DNA of 21,602 bases, from NCBI GenBank assembly GCA_023378805.1, contig JAMCSQ010000031.1:1-21602 (forward strand), given 5' to 3'. The notes beneath the pieces were generated by a model. That model was not told the DNA's origin. It saw only the letters and a list, made by a program, of their open reading frames with translations, and made no database searches. Shown here in pieces: positions 14,647 through 21,602 of this stretch (the stretch's first letter is position 1; every line of letters begins with the position of its first letter). The position numbers were made by a program, and so were the translations under genes. Source of the DNA: Candidatus Parvarchaeota archaeon (lineage in GTDB: Archaea; Nanobdellota; Nanobdellia; Parvarchaeales; Parvarchaeaceae).

Positions 14647-15501
14647 ATGGTAGAGTCCGGCATTCATTCTAGAGATATAGGCCGTATAGCGGAGATATCG
14701 GTTTCATTCAAGTACCAATTAAAATCATATCTCAGGACCAAAAGTTTTCTTGCAATGGCTATACTTGTTGCATTGATATCTATAGCAGTATTTGTAGTAG
14801 AATTACATGTCGGAATAAATGCAATAAACGCAGAGTACAGCAATGCATCAAACTACCTTTACAGCTTCATGCAGAACATTACTTTTGTAGTTATAATAGT
14901 AGCGGCATTTTTTGGAGGTAAAGCAATCTCAACGGATTTTGCATCAAATTATAGTTATTACATATTAGTACAGCCTGCAAGACGGAGCTCTATATTGATA
15001 GGCAGGTACTTGGCAGCATTATTAGTCTCTTTTTCGATAATCTTAATATACTATCTTTTCGCAGCGATAGCCTCATTTTACTTCTTTTCTACTCTGCCAT
15101 CGGTTTTTGCTTCGTCTATTGGTTTAGTTGCGCTTTTTTTGCTGTCTATACTATCTTTTGCATTTTTCCTGAGTTCCTTGTTTAATAGTCCTCAAACTAG
15201 TATTATTGCAGTTGTAATTCTTTTAATTTTTGTTTTACCTATGCTTTCAAGTGTTCTTCAAAGCTTTTTATCAGTAGAGCCATGGTTCCTTGTTAATTAT
15301 GGAGGGCAGGTAGTTTATACGGTATTCTCAACGCATTTTATACATTTCTCACAGTTAAAGATTCCTACAAAAGGGGCAGAGTTTACTATAACAACGTATG
15401 AACCTTATACTTTGGAAGGGATAGAAATAATGCTCGTATACCTAGTAATATTCTTTATAGCAAGCATATTCATGTACAAATATAAGGAGGTGAAAGGATA
15501 A
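14647..15501 (+). CDS. ABC-2 type transporter permease
   Basis: 284 residues with six predicted membrane segments, at about 36-57, 77-96, 116-140, 147-168, 172-200 and 257-278. The pattern of a cytoplasmic N-terminus with FKYQLKSYLRTKSFL before the first helix, and the GGKAISTDFASNYSYYILVQ segment after the second, is typical of ABC-2 exporter permeases. The substrate cannot be read from the sequence; related systems export drugs, lipids, peptides or sodium. The stop codon overlaps the start of the ATPase gene by one base (TAATG), so the two form one operon. Confidence 0.88.
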   Translation: MVESGIHSRDIGRIAEISVSFKYQLKSYLRTKSFLAMAILVALISIAVFVVELHVGINAINAEYSNASNYLYSFMQNITFVVIIVAAFFGGKAISTDFASNYSYYILVQPARRSSILIGRYLAALLVSFSIILIYYLFAAIASFYFFSTLPSVFASSIGLVALFLLSILSFAFFLSSLFNSPQTSIIAVVILLIFVLPMLSSVLQSFLSVEPWFLVNYGGQVVYTVFSTHFIHFSQLKIPTKGAEFTITTYEPYTLEGIEIMLVYLVIFFIASIFMYKYKEVKG

Positions 15502-16208
15502 TGGACATAGAGGTAAAGAACCTTACAAAAAGATATGGTGATAAGGTAGCGTTGGATAATATCTCATTTTCACATAAAGGCAAAGGCGTTATCGGTTATT
15601 TAGGCCCGAATGGTGCAGGTAAAACTACAACATTTAAGATTCTTGCAGGTTTACTTAAACCAACCTCTGGTTCTGTTTTTGTAAATGGTTTTGATGTTGA
15701 AAAAGACCTAAAAAGGGTCCTTTTGAGTATAGGCACTGTAATAGAATCTCCCGAACCAGATAAGTTTCAGACAGTAAGAGAAGCGTTAACCATGTCTGCA
15801 GAGTTTAACGGGCTTTCTGGAAATGATATAACTTCTCAGATAGATAAATACGGGAAGCTGCTTGAACTTCCTCCATTAAATTCAAGGGTAGGAAAACTGT
15901 CTAAAGGGCAGAGACAGAGAGTTTCTTTGGTGTCAGCTCTTGTCCCCGAGCCAAGTATACTTCTATTAGACGAACCAACAAGCGGTTTAGATCCCGCAGA
16001 AAGAATAAAATTCAAAAAACTTATTTTGTCGCTTAAAAAAGATAGGTTAATATTAATAAGTTCGCATGTACTCCAAGAAATAAAGGAAGTATCCGATGAG
16101 ATAATATTCATAACTAATGGTAAAATAATGAAACACGATACTGTCAAAAACCTACAGAAGAAATATAAGGATCTTGAAAAGGCGTACATGAAAATAGTAG
16201 GAAGCTGA
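15501..16208 (+). CDS. ABC transporter ATP-binding protein
   Basis: 235 residues, the ATPase of the exporter above. It has Walker A GPNGAGKT (about 35-42), a signature variant LSKGQRQRV (about 133-141), Walker B ILLLDEPTSGLDP (about 153-165) and the H-loop SSH (about 187-189). The Q-loop region reads IESPEPDKF, with no Gln in the usual place; many ABC-2 ATPases have a short or degenerate Q-loop. A GGAGGTG ribosome binding site at 15486-15492, inside the end of the permease gene, is 8 bases before the ATG. The Arg-Gln-Arg signature and LDPAERIKF are typical of the NatA/CcmA-like group. Confidence 0.93.
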   Translation: MDIEVKNLTKRYGDKVALDNISFSHKGKGVIGYLGPNGAGKTTTFKILAGLLKPTSGSVFVNGFDVEKDLKRVLLSIGTVIESPEPDKFQTVREALTMSAEFNGLSGNDITSQIDKYGKLLELPPLNSRVGKLSKGQRQRVSLVSALVPEPSILLLDEPTSGLDPAERIKFKKLILSLKKDRLILISSHVLQEIKEVSDEIIFITNGKIMKHDTVKNLQKKYKDLEKAYMKIVGS

Positions 16209-16226
16209 TTTTTAAGAAAGTTAAAG

Positions 16227-16237
16227 TATTTATATAA
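16227..16237 (+). promoter_or_regulatory. TATA box of the small membrane protein gene
   Basis: TATTTATATAA is centred about 44 bases before the ATG at 16276. The predicted mRNA start near 16258 leaves an 18-base leader containing the GGAGGTG at 16267-16273, which is only 2 bases from the ATG. Confidence 0.5.
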
Positions 16238-16275
16238 GTATAAATCATTCTAAAGTAATAAAATATGGAGGTGTT

Positions 16276-16662
16276 ATGGGAATAAAACAAAAACTTTCTG
16301 CATTAATCAGTGGTGGTACAGGTATAGGATTAATTGCAGCAGGAGGGATTGAAGAGGCAAAAGCTGAGACGTACTATAATCAGTATAATGCTCTTTATAA
16401 CCTTGATTGGAATAGGCTTTATAGTATCTGGGAAAACCCTAGGAGTGTCTTAAGGGAGGATTTTCCAACACTTTCTGGATTCAAAAACGCATTTAATTAT
16501 TCGTTTAATCATGATTATGGCTACCTCCTTTCAAAAGCTACGCCATATCAGAATGAGGCCACTGTGTTATTTGGATTGGGGGCAGTTGCAATTGCCTCTT
16601 CGCTCTATTTTTTGTATAGGGCTAGAAAGCAGTCAAAACTTGAGAAAACACAGAAAGAATAA
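16276..16662 (+). CDS. Small secreted or anchored protein with C-terminal membrane helix
   Basis: 128 residues, family not recognised. The N-terminus (MGIKQK, hydrophobic Gly-rich 7-24, then EEAKA-E) looks like a signal peptide with a possible cut near residue 31. A Tyr/Asn/Trp-rich middle of about 65 residues (with DWNRLYSIWENP) follows. A hydrophobic segment (about 98-115) and a basic tail RARKQSKLEKTQKE end it, giving a type I topology with the middle outside. There is no PEF/PGF motif, so it is not an obvious archaeosortase substrate. It has its own promoter and is followed by a terminator-like hairpin, so it is monocistronic. Confidence 0.7.
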   Translation: MGIKQKLSALISGGTGIGLIAAGGIEEAKAETYYNQYNALYNLDWNRLYSIWENPRSVLREDFPTLSGFKNAFNYSFNHDYGYLLSKATPYQNEATVLFGLGAVAIASSLYFLYRARKQSKLEKTQKE

Positions 16663-16672
16663 ATTTTATTTT

Positions 16673-16693
16673 GGCCATTTGTTTAAAATGGCC
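16673..16693 (+). terminator. Terminator-like hairpin after the 16276 gene
   Basis: A perfect 8-pair stem GGCCATTT/AAATGGCC with a 5-base loop, beginning 11 bases after the stop codon and followed by a T-rich run (about 16694-16705). The run overlaps the TATA box of hisS, so both ends are packed into about 40 bases. Confidence 0.55.
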
Positions 16694-16701
16694 TTTATGT
16701 T

Positions 16702-16709
16702 TTTAAATA
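16702..16709 (+). promoter_or_regulatory. TATA box of hisS
   Basis: TTTAAATA centred about 25 bases before the ATG at 16731, with no ribosome binding site. This supports the ATG over the in-frame TTG at 16728. Confidence 0.55.
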
Positions 16710-16730
16710 TCTGATTTCTTAGTATATTTG

Positions 16731-17966
16731 ATGACGACAGAAAAAGTTAAGGGAGTTAGAGATTTTATAGGCGCAGAAGCATCCCTCAGACAGCAGGCCC
16801 TAGAAACCATAAGAAAAACATATGAGCTTTTTGGTTTTGAACCTGTGGAAACACCTTCCTTCGAATATTTATCATTGTTTACAAATAAGTCTGGTCCAGA
16901 GATAGAGTCACAGCTGTATTCTTTTCAGGATAAAAAGGGAGAAAAACTTGCTCTGCGGCCGGAACATACAATTTCAAAGCTAAGGGTAATATCTGGAAAC
17001 AAATCACTTGTTTTTCCACTTAAAGCATACAGCATAGGAAATGTATGGAGGTATGAAGATACAAAGAAAGGCAGGTGGAGAGAGTTTATACAGGCAGACA
17101 TAGACGTTTTCGGTTCTTCGAGTATGATGTACGATTCTGAAGTTATAGCCTGCATAGACTTTGCGCTCAAAAGATTAGGCATAACTGGTTATAAAATAAA
17201 TTTAAGCAACAGAAAAATACTTACGTCTTTAATGGAGAATCTTCAAGTTGAGACAGAGAAAATTGTGCAGGTTTTAAGGGAGATTGACAAGATGAATAAA
17301 ATTGGAATAGAAGAGGTTACAAAGAACGTAAGCAATTTGATTGGGGCAGAAAAGGCAGAAAAGGTAAGGGATTATTTAAATGGCAAAGAAATTGCCGGGC
17401 TTGAAGGCATAGAAGAGGTAGAAAGTTTAATAAAAGATCTTAAAAGAAGCTATGGTGTAGAAGGAGTTTACTTTGATAGGTCTCTAGTAAGAGGTCAAGA
17501 TTACTATGATGGCAGCATATTTGAATTTCAATTCATAGAAGGGCAGTTGAATGGAGTGGTGCTTGCAGGCGGAGGAAGATACGATAAGATAAGCAGTAAA
17601 TTTGATGCAGACTTTGCTATAGTTGGAGGAGCTATAGGATTTGACGTAATAATGGAGGTCTTGATAGAAAATTACAGAAATGAGTTTTACAAGAAAGTAT
17701 GCGTTCTTAACGTAGATGATCTAGAAAAAGCAAGGGAGATAGCAGCGGTTTTAAGAAAAACAGGGATAACAACTGATATTCTCCTGGATAGTGTTTCCCT
17801 TTCGAAAGGCCTGGATTACTGTAATTCTAAAAAGATTAAATATGTAGTGATAGTTGGAAAAAGAGACCTACAGGATAATCTCGTCACCGTCAGAGACCTT
17901 GAAAGCAAAATAGAAATGAAATTCAAAGTAGATTCAATAGCCGATGAACTAAAAAAGCTCTTTTGA
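16731..17966 (+). CDS. hisS: Histidyl-tRNA synthetase
   Basis: 411 residues, class II synthetase charging tRNA-His. The N-terminal VKGVRDFIGAEA and RKTYELFGFEPVETPSFEYL (motif 1 region) open the catalytic domain. Motif 2 reads WRYEDTKKGRWREFIQADID, matching the family's RyErPq-gR-ReF-Q-d. The histidine signature appears as LVRGQDYYDGSIFEF (about 252-266), with Gln where Leu is usual, and AGGGRYD is present. The C-terminal anticodon-binding domain (about 322-411) starts KVCVLNVDDL. Length is normal. Alone in its transcription unit. The start is chosen at ATG rather than the TTG one codon upstream. Confidence 0.96.
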   Translation: MTTEKVKGVRDFIGAEASLRQQALETIRKTYELFGFEPVETPSFEYLSLFTNKSGPEIESQLYSFQDKKGEKLALRPEHTISKLRVISGNKSLVFPLKAYSIGNVWRYEDTKKGRWREFIQADIDVFGSSSMMYDSEVIACIDFALKRLGITGYKINLSNRKILTSLMENLQVETEKIVQVLREIDKMNKIGIEEVTKNVSNLIGAEKAEKVRDYLNGKEIAGLEGIEEVESLIKDLKRSYGVEGVYFDRSLVRGQDYYDGSIFEFQFIEGQLNGVVLAGGGRYDKISSKFDADFAIVGGAIGFDVIMEVLIENYRNEFYKKVCVLNVDDLEKAREIAAVLRKTGITTDILLDSVSLSKGLDYCNSKKIKYVVIVGKRDLQDNLVTVRDLESKIEMKFKVDSIADELKKLF

Positions 17967-17979
17967 CATGAAAGATATG

Positions 17980-17990
17980 TTTAAATATAA
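17980..17990 (+). promoter_or_regulatory. TATA-like box without an assigned gene
   Basis: TTTAAATATAA lies 14 bases after the hisS stop. Its predicted transcription start is near 18011, almost exactly at an ATG (18010). It therefore points to a transcript beginning in an otherwise empty stretch. Confidence 0.4.
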
Positions 17991-18009
17991 TTGGTTTTAA
18001 TATAATTAA

Positions 18010-18102
18010 ATGCAAAGTAGTGCTTTCGCTAAAAGTTTTTTGGTTCTTTCGGTATACTCATGGCACTGCGATTTTTTTTCATATCTAATTGAGACAAACT
18101 AA
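18010..18102 (+). CDS. Possible 30-residue leaderless ORF or small RNA
   Basis: The ATG sits at the transcription start predicted from the TATA-like box at 17980-17990, as for other leaderless genes in this window. The product would be hydrophobic-aromatic (Phe, Ser, Trp) with one Cys. The hairpin at 18105-18146 begins two bases after the stop, so the whole could be a short mRNA or a non-coding RNA of about 140 bases. The ORF is short enough to arise by chance. Confidence 0.22.
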   Translation: MQSSAFAKSFLVLSVYSWHCDFFSYLIETN

Positions 18103-18104
18103 TT

Positions 18105-18146
18105 TGCCCAAATAATCTCTGATGATTTTCAGATTTTGTTTGGGCA
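18105..18146 (+). terminator. Long hairpin, possible terminator or RNA structure
   Basis: TGCCCAAA and TTTGGGCA form 8 perfect pairs, extended by a G-U and two A-T pairs. After a small internal loop a second stem CTGA/TCAG closes a 6-base loop. T-rich DNA follows after a GTGATTGAA spacer. It is the strongest secondary structure in the stretch and could end a short upstream transcript. Confidence 0.45.
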
Positions 18147-18229
18147 TGTGATTGAATTTAATTCTTTTGTTTAATTTCCATATGGTTACTATCATATAAT
18201 ATTATAAAAATTGAGGGTGAAAAATTGAT

Positions 18230-18376
18230 ATGGAAAAAGTAAAAAATAACGGTTTTATGTGCAACTTTAGCATAAAGTTTGTAAATTTTATTAAAAATTT
18301 AAGTGAAAACTTAGAATTTTTTGAAGAAAAAGTATATAAAGGATATGCCTTCCTATATATACTGGGGGTTGAATGA
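18230..18376 (+). CDS. Possible 48-residue small protein directly ahead of the PrkA genes
   Basis: Starts MEKVKNNGF and runs 48 codons, ending one base before the PrkA ATG at 18378 (TGA-T-ATG). A GAGGGTGA at 18213-18220 is a plausible ribosome binding site 9 bases from the ATG, and TATA-like sequence lies at about 18194-18208. The product is Phe-, Asn- and Lys-rich with a charged centre (SENLEFFEEKVYKGYAF) and no membrane helix. Family unknown. The precise junction with prkA is what a coupled gene would show, yet the PrkA TATA box lies inside it, and AT-rich DNA yields such ORFs by chance. Confidence 0.33.
   Translation: MEKVKNNGFMCNFSIKFVNFIKNLSENLEFFEEKVYKGYAFLYILGVE
18333..18340 (+). promoter_or_regulatory. 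TATA box of the PrkA operon
   Basis: TATATAAA preceded by a purine-rich AAAAAG that fits a BRE element. It predicts a start near 18363, giving a 15-base leader that includes GGGGGTTGA ahead of the ATG at 18378. This is the best TATA match in the window and rules against the in-frame TTG at 18321 as the start. Confidence 0.6.
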
Positions 18377-18377
18377 T

Positions 18378-20594
18378 ATGGCAGAAAAAACGTCATTTAA
18401 ACAGAAAATGAGTTTAGATGAATTTTTAGGGTTTAGTAAAGAGAGGCCTGAACTATTCTATAATGCAAATCAAAGGGCTTTAGCCGCAATAGAATCATAC
18501 GGTAAAAAAGATGGTAAATGGCAGTTTCTTGTAAAGCAGCCTAATGATCAAAGAAACATAAAAACTAGATACGATTCCAGTGACTTCGCTGATGAATTTA
18601 TTTCTTTTCTTAAAAGAGCAGCAAGAAACAGCGACATGAAAAATAAGCTCACTGTAATAATCTCTCCGCCAGGTGCAGGCAAAAGCGAGTTCCTTAATAC
18701 TTTGGCAGAGACTTTAAGGGTTTATTCTGAAGGCAGAGGTGCGCAGTATGTTTTGAAATTAGACTTGGATTCGCTCGAAGACAATCCCGCATTAAAGGAA
18801 TTATCAGAAGAACAGAAACGTAAGTTTTTGCAGGACGTTCATTTGCAATTAGGTTCTAAAGGAAAAAGAAAATTGACTCTAGGTGAAAACATACAGGATG
18901 AAATTTACTTATTGCAGAAAAGGCCTGGTTATTCTAAAAATACAAAGATAGAAGAACTTATAGAAAGTCTGGATAAACCTGATAGTGAATATTGGACTGT
19001 ACCTACCATAAACAAGAGGGGAGCGGTTAGTTCTACCCTCAGCAAAATAAAAACAACACTTGTTGATTCTTTAAGTCAGTTTATTTTGAAAGATAATAAA
19101 CCTGATCATGAGAGAATACAAAACATTGTTGAAAAACTTGTAAGCGTGGAATTATCAAGTGATGATGATATTATCCACATATCGGAACCGGTTGTTGCAG
19201 CTGATGACCAGCACTTGGATTACAAAGGGATATTCGGTGGAAGGATGTTCTACAGAATACTGAATGAATTAGGAGGGGATAACTCAAACGTTTTAGCGTA
19301 CGATTTTGGTATACTTGGCAGTCAGTCAGCTCCTTCTCCAAGAGGAAATATAATCTATATAAGTGAAGTGCTTAAAGGCTCTTCATCTTTTGCAAATTCA
19401 CTTTTGGATTTTGTACAGGATACCAGAACAAAGGTTTCTCCATCATTTAAAGAATCATTTGACGCAATAATGATAGGAACCACGAACATGGATGACTATA
19501 AAAAGATAGCAGATAGCATAAAACCTTACCTTCTACGTAGATCAAATATAATTGTATTTCGCTCTATGACAAAGCTTTCTGACGCTGAAACTGCATTGGA
19601 TGATATATATAAGCATGCTGCAAATGAATTGAACATACACTATCCTCCTCACTTCCTTAGGATGCTGTCTAGGATATGGGTAGAAGCAAGCATTTCCCAC
19701 TACGATAACATATCACTTAAAGACAAAGCCGACATATACAACGGAGTTTTCCTGCCAGAAATAAAGGTGTCTCTTGAAGACATAATAAGAGAAGCAACAC
19801 AAAAGCCGATTTTGGAACTGGAAGAAGGCGTAAAGTTTGGCATACCATATGATGACATGGTAAAATCCCCCTCAAAGCTTCTTTCTTATGCGAACTTCAG
19901 CAGAAAGATGGGTGTAGAAGCGGGTTATCTGCCAAAGGAAGAACTCACGGAAAGGGCATGCCTTGGAACGATACTTGACAATTTAAACGGCACTAGATAT
20001 ATAGAAGATTTCCTAAATACTATGGAAGATCTTTCTCCGGAAACAAAGACAAGGGTGCAGCCAAGAGAAAAAGGAGAAGGAAGTACGATAGTGCAGGATG
20101 CATATGATGAAATAAAGAGGATGATGAAAAACGACGTATCAATGGTTGAATACGGCTCTGAAAAGGTGCAGGATCTTGTAAATAAGTACGTTATAAATGT
20201 GTACTATATAAAGAAGACTGGCAGCGAAAACGACAAGAAGGTAAGGGTTCCGATGTTCGGAACTGTACAGCCGATTGACTACGATTTCGTTACGGACTTA
20301 GAAAAGAGGGCAAACCTGAGAAGCGATGTAATGCGCGACAGCATATACAGTATAATAAACGATGCGTCTATATCAAATAACAAGAAAAACATAGATGAAC
20401 TTGTAAAGACACTTACACCTACAATAATTGAGAGGCATCCGCAGCTTACAGTGGGTATAGTTGATAAGCTAAGTGCATCTGTTGCAGGAACTGCTACTGA
20501 ACTTGACCAAGACAGGATAATAAGCAAATTAATTGACATTGGTTACTGTAATCAATGCGCACGTGTTGCCTATAATCTATTTATAACGAAGTAG
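18378..20594 (+). CDS. PrkA-family AAA+ protein (kinase/kinase-anchor type)
   Basis: 738 residues. The N-terminus SLDEFLGFSKERPELFYNAN followed by QRALAAIESYG matches PrkA (YeaG) proteins, AAA+ ATPases with reported serine kinase activity. Walker A is SPPGAGKS (about 96-103). A central insert of about 100 residues precedes a RGNIIYISEVLKG segment (about 333-345), the PrkA equivalent of the Walker B/sensor region, then IGTTNMDDY (sensor 1 Asn) and YLLRRSNIIVF (arginine finger region). The C-terminal half (about 480-738) is helical. The start at 18378 is set by the TATA box and leader. It is followed after 9 bases by a second PrkA-like gene, the haloarchaeal arrangement. Confidence 0.85.
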   Translation: MAEKTSFKQKMSLDEFLGFSKERPELFYNANQRALAAIESYGKKDGKWQFLVKQPNDQRNIKTRYDSSDFADEFISFLKRAARNSDMKNKLTVIISPPGAGKSEFLNTLAETLRVYSEGRGAQYVLKLDLDSLEDNPALKELSEEQKRKFLQDVHLQLGSKGKRKLTLGENIQDEIYLLQKRPGYSKNTKIEELIESLDKPDSEYWTVPTINKRGAVSSTLSKIKTTLVDSLSQFILKDNKPDHERIQNIVEKLVSVELSSDDDIIHISEPVVAADDQHLDYKGIFGGRMFYRILNELGGDNSNVLAYDFGILGSQSAPSPRGNIIYISEVLKGSSSFANSLLDFVQDTRTKVSPSFKESFDAIMIGTTNMDDYKKIADSIKPYLLRRSNIIVFRSMTKLSDAETALDDIYKHAANELNIHYPPHFLRMLSRIWVEASISHYDNISLKDKADIYNGVFLPEIKVSLEDIIREATQKPILELEEGVKFGIPYDDMVKSPSKLLSYANFSRKMGVEAGYLPKEELTERACLGTILDNLNGTRYIEDFLNTMEDLSPETKTRVQPREKGEGSTIVQDAYDEIKRMMKNDVSMVEYGSEKVQDLVNKYVINVYYIKKTGSENDKKVRVPMFGTVQPIDYDFVTDLEKRANLRSDVMRDSIYSIINDASISNNKKNIDELVKTLTPTIIERHPQLTVGIVDKLSASVAGTATELDQDRIISKLIDIGYCNQCARVAYNLFITK

Positions 20595-20603
20595 GTCTGA
20601 TTT

Positions 20604-21602
20604 ATGGGTAGCGTCGGCCTTGAACGCCTGATTGAAAATGAGGAAGAAAGCACTGTAGACCGTATCAGGAAAAGCATCATTGCTGAAAATGCATTTAATG
20701 ATATATACGGGATAAAAGACGTGAAGGAAAATCTTATGAACGCCTTGGAACAGGCTTCTTTCATTTCAAGACAGGGATATACCCCCATAATGTTGTTGAT
20801 AGGTCCAAGCGGGAGTGGTAAGACTGAGATCATAAACAGTATTGTAAGGGCATATAAAAAGTATTCGATGGAGAACGAAATGTTCACATTAAATATAAAC
20901 GGTGCAAAATGCTTTTACAATGAAAACCCTTATAACCTTTATAGGTCTATTCTGCCCATAGATATTGAAAAAGAGGGTTTAAACAAGTTGACTAATCACA
21001 AAAGACCGGATATATGCTATCAGTGTGAGCATAATTTAGAGCACATTATAGAAAGTAAAAAAATAAGCCCTGAAAAAATAAAATTGGAAAGGATTTTTCC
21101 ACAGTCTTCAATAGTTGAATTTGGTGACAGTTTTCTTCTTCCCTCTTTTATAAATGTGATCATGAACTCAAACAGATCTATTTTAACTATAAGTGCGGAT
21201 AAAAGTAGATTGGAAAATATCAATCCAAAGGTCTTCCAACTTTTAAATAATATATATGATAATAATTTTTCTGACCCGGTAGGGAATAGGATTCCTCTTG
21301 ATAGTTTGATAATAATGCACAGTAATGAGGCTTTTATGGAGTTGGATGAAGAACAAAAAAGAGAGTCAAGGCCACTGCTTGAAAGGATAATACAGATTAA
21401 AGTTAGGCGTAATCTTTCATATTCACAGGAGAAAAAACTTGCTGAGGACTCTAAAATACCCGTTAAGAATCTCGTGCCTAACTTTTTAGGGTACATAGCC
21501 AAATTAAATGTTTTGTCTAGAATAGACAGTGAAGAACTTGCCGCCGCAAATGATGAAACGATAAACAATATTTTGGAGCTGCTTGATTACTACGATTCAT
21601 CA
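20604..21602 (+). CDS. Second PrkA-family AAA+ protein, N-terminal part
   Basis: Partial; 333 codons are open to the window end without a stop. Walker A is GPSGSGKT (67-74), preceded by DIYGIKDVKENLMNALEQAS as in PrkA. The YNENPYNLYR segment (about 112-121) and a CYQC pair (Cys138/Cys141) match the PrkA ENP-L and Cys-x2-Cys region. SIVEFGDSFLLPSFINVIM is the Walker B equivalent, and LDSLIIMHSNEAF with LLERIIQIKVRRNLSYSQE (about 232-283) are strong PrkA signatures. The ATG follows the first PrkA stop by 9 bases with a weak AGGT site. It is closer to canonical PrkA kinases than the first copy. Downstream genes are not visible. Confidence 0.87.
   Translation, partial: MGSVGLERLIENEEESTVDRIRKSIIAENAFNDIYGIKDVKENLMNALEQASFISRQGYTPIMLLIGPSGSGKTEIINSIVRAYKKYSMENEMFTLNINGAKCFYNENPYNLYRSILPIDIEKEGLNKLTNHKRPDICYQCEHNLEHIIESKKISPEKIKLERIFPQSSIVEFGDSFLLPSFINVIMNSNRSILTISADKSRLENINPKVFQLLNNIYDNNFSDPVGNRIPLDSLIIMHSNEAFMELDEEQKRESRPLLERIIQIKVRRNLSYSQEKKLAEDSKIPVKNLVPNFLGYIAKLNVLSRIDSEELAAANDETINNILELLDYYDSS

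Larger units (their letters stand above)
17967..18377. other. 411-base intergenic stretch between hisS and the PrkA genes
   Basis: No annotated-size gene lies here. It holds, in order, a TATA-like box (17980-17990), a possible 30-codon leaderless ORF (18010-18102), a strong hairpin (18105-18146), T-rich sequence (18147-18180), a second TATA-like stretch (about 18194-18208), a possible 48-codon ORF (18230-18376) and a TATA box (18333-18340) for the first PrkA gene. It is the longest non-coding stretch in the window and the least explained. Confidence 0.7.

Noticed and set aside
18105..18146. C/D-box guide RNA, because TGATGA occurs in the hairpin
   Set aside because: No matching D box (CTGA) lies at the needed distance downstream and no second C' and D' pair is seen.
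18321..18377. TTG start adding 19 residues to the first PrkA protein
   Set aside because: The best TATA box (18333-18340) would lie inside the coding region; the ATG at 18378 has a leader and matches the family N-terminus.
1..21602. CRISPR arrays, insertion sequences or attachment sites
   Set aside because: No regularly spaced repeats, transposase motifs or duplicated tRNA ends were seen on reading either strand.

Overview
The window comes from an archaeon with AT-rich DNA. Evidence for archaea: an RNase P Pop5/proteasome alpha/SBDS/Rrp4/Rrp41 cluster (the archaeal exosome superoperon), an archaeal-type GAPN glyceraldehyde-3-phosphate dehydrogenase, tRNA genes without encoded CCA, and TATA boxes about 24-27 bases before start codons. 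The AT-rich composition, very tight packing and small intergenic gaps suggest a small-genome lineage such as an ARMAN/Parvarchaeota-like DPANN archaeon. That placement is inference, not something read directly.

Layout. (1) 1-3788, minus strand: an RNA-processing and proteostasis superoperon, in transcription order a small two-helix membrane protein, Pop5, proteasome alpha, SBDS, Rrp4, Rrp41 and the first third of a FAU-1-like ribonuclease. Genes overlap or are separated by at most about 10 bases. Rrp42, the usual next gene, is not present after rrp41 in this window. (2) 3896-5419, minus: GAPN. (3) 5551-7910, minus: an S51 peptidase, tRNA-Pro with an unusual AGG anticodon, tRNA-Arg(GCG), an HtpX-type membrane protease and an unrecognised helical protein. 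(4) 7995-12972, plus: a chaperone block, in order a SecB-like protein, GrpE, DnaK, DnaJ and a GT4 glycosyltransferase. (5) 13013-16662, plus: a secreted/anchored glycoprotein-like protein, tRNA-Asp(GTC), a two-gene ABC-2 exporter and a small membrane protein. (6) 16731-17966, plus: HisRS. (7) 17967-18377: a 411-base stretch with a possible short transcript, a strong hairpin and a possible 48-residue ORF. (8) 18378-21602, plus: two tandem PrkA-family AAA+ proteins, the second cut by the window end.

How it works together. Region 1 couples RNA 3'-end processing, tRNA 5' maturation, ribosome maturation and the proteasome. Regions 3-4 hold membrane and cytosolic protein quality control. The PrkA pair suggests a stress-response kinase module like that of haloarchaea.

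The first gene of nearly every transcription unit has a TATA-like box whose centre lies about 24-27 bases before its ATG and has no Shine-Dalgarno sequence, which suggests leaderless mRNAs. Several internal genes, and a few first genes with short leaders, carry clear GGAGG-type ribosome binding sites.
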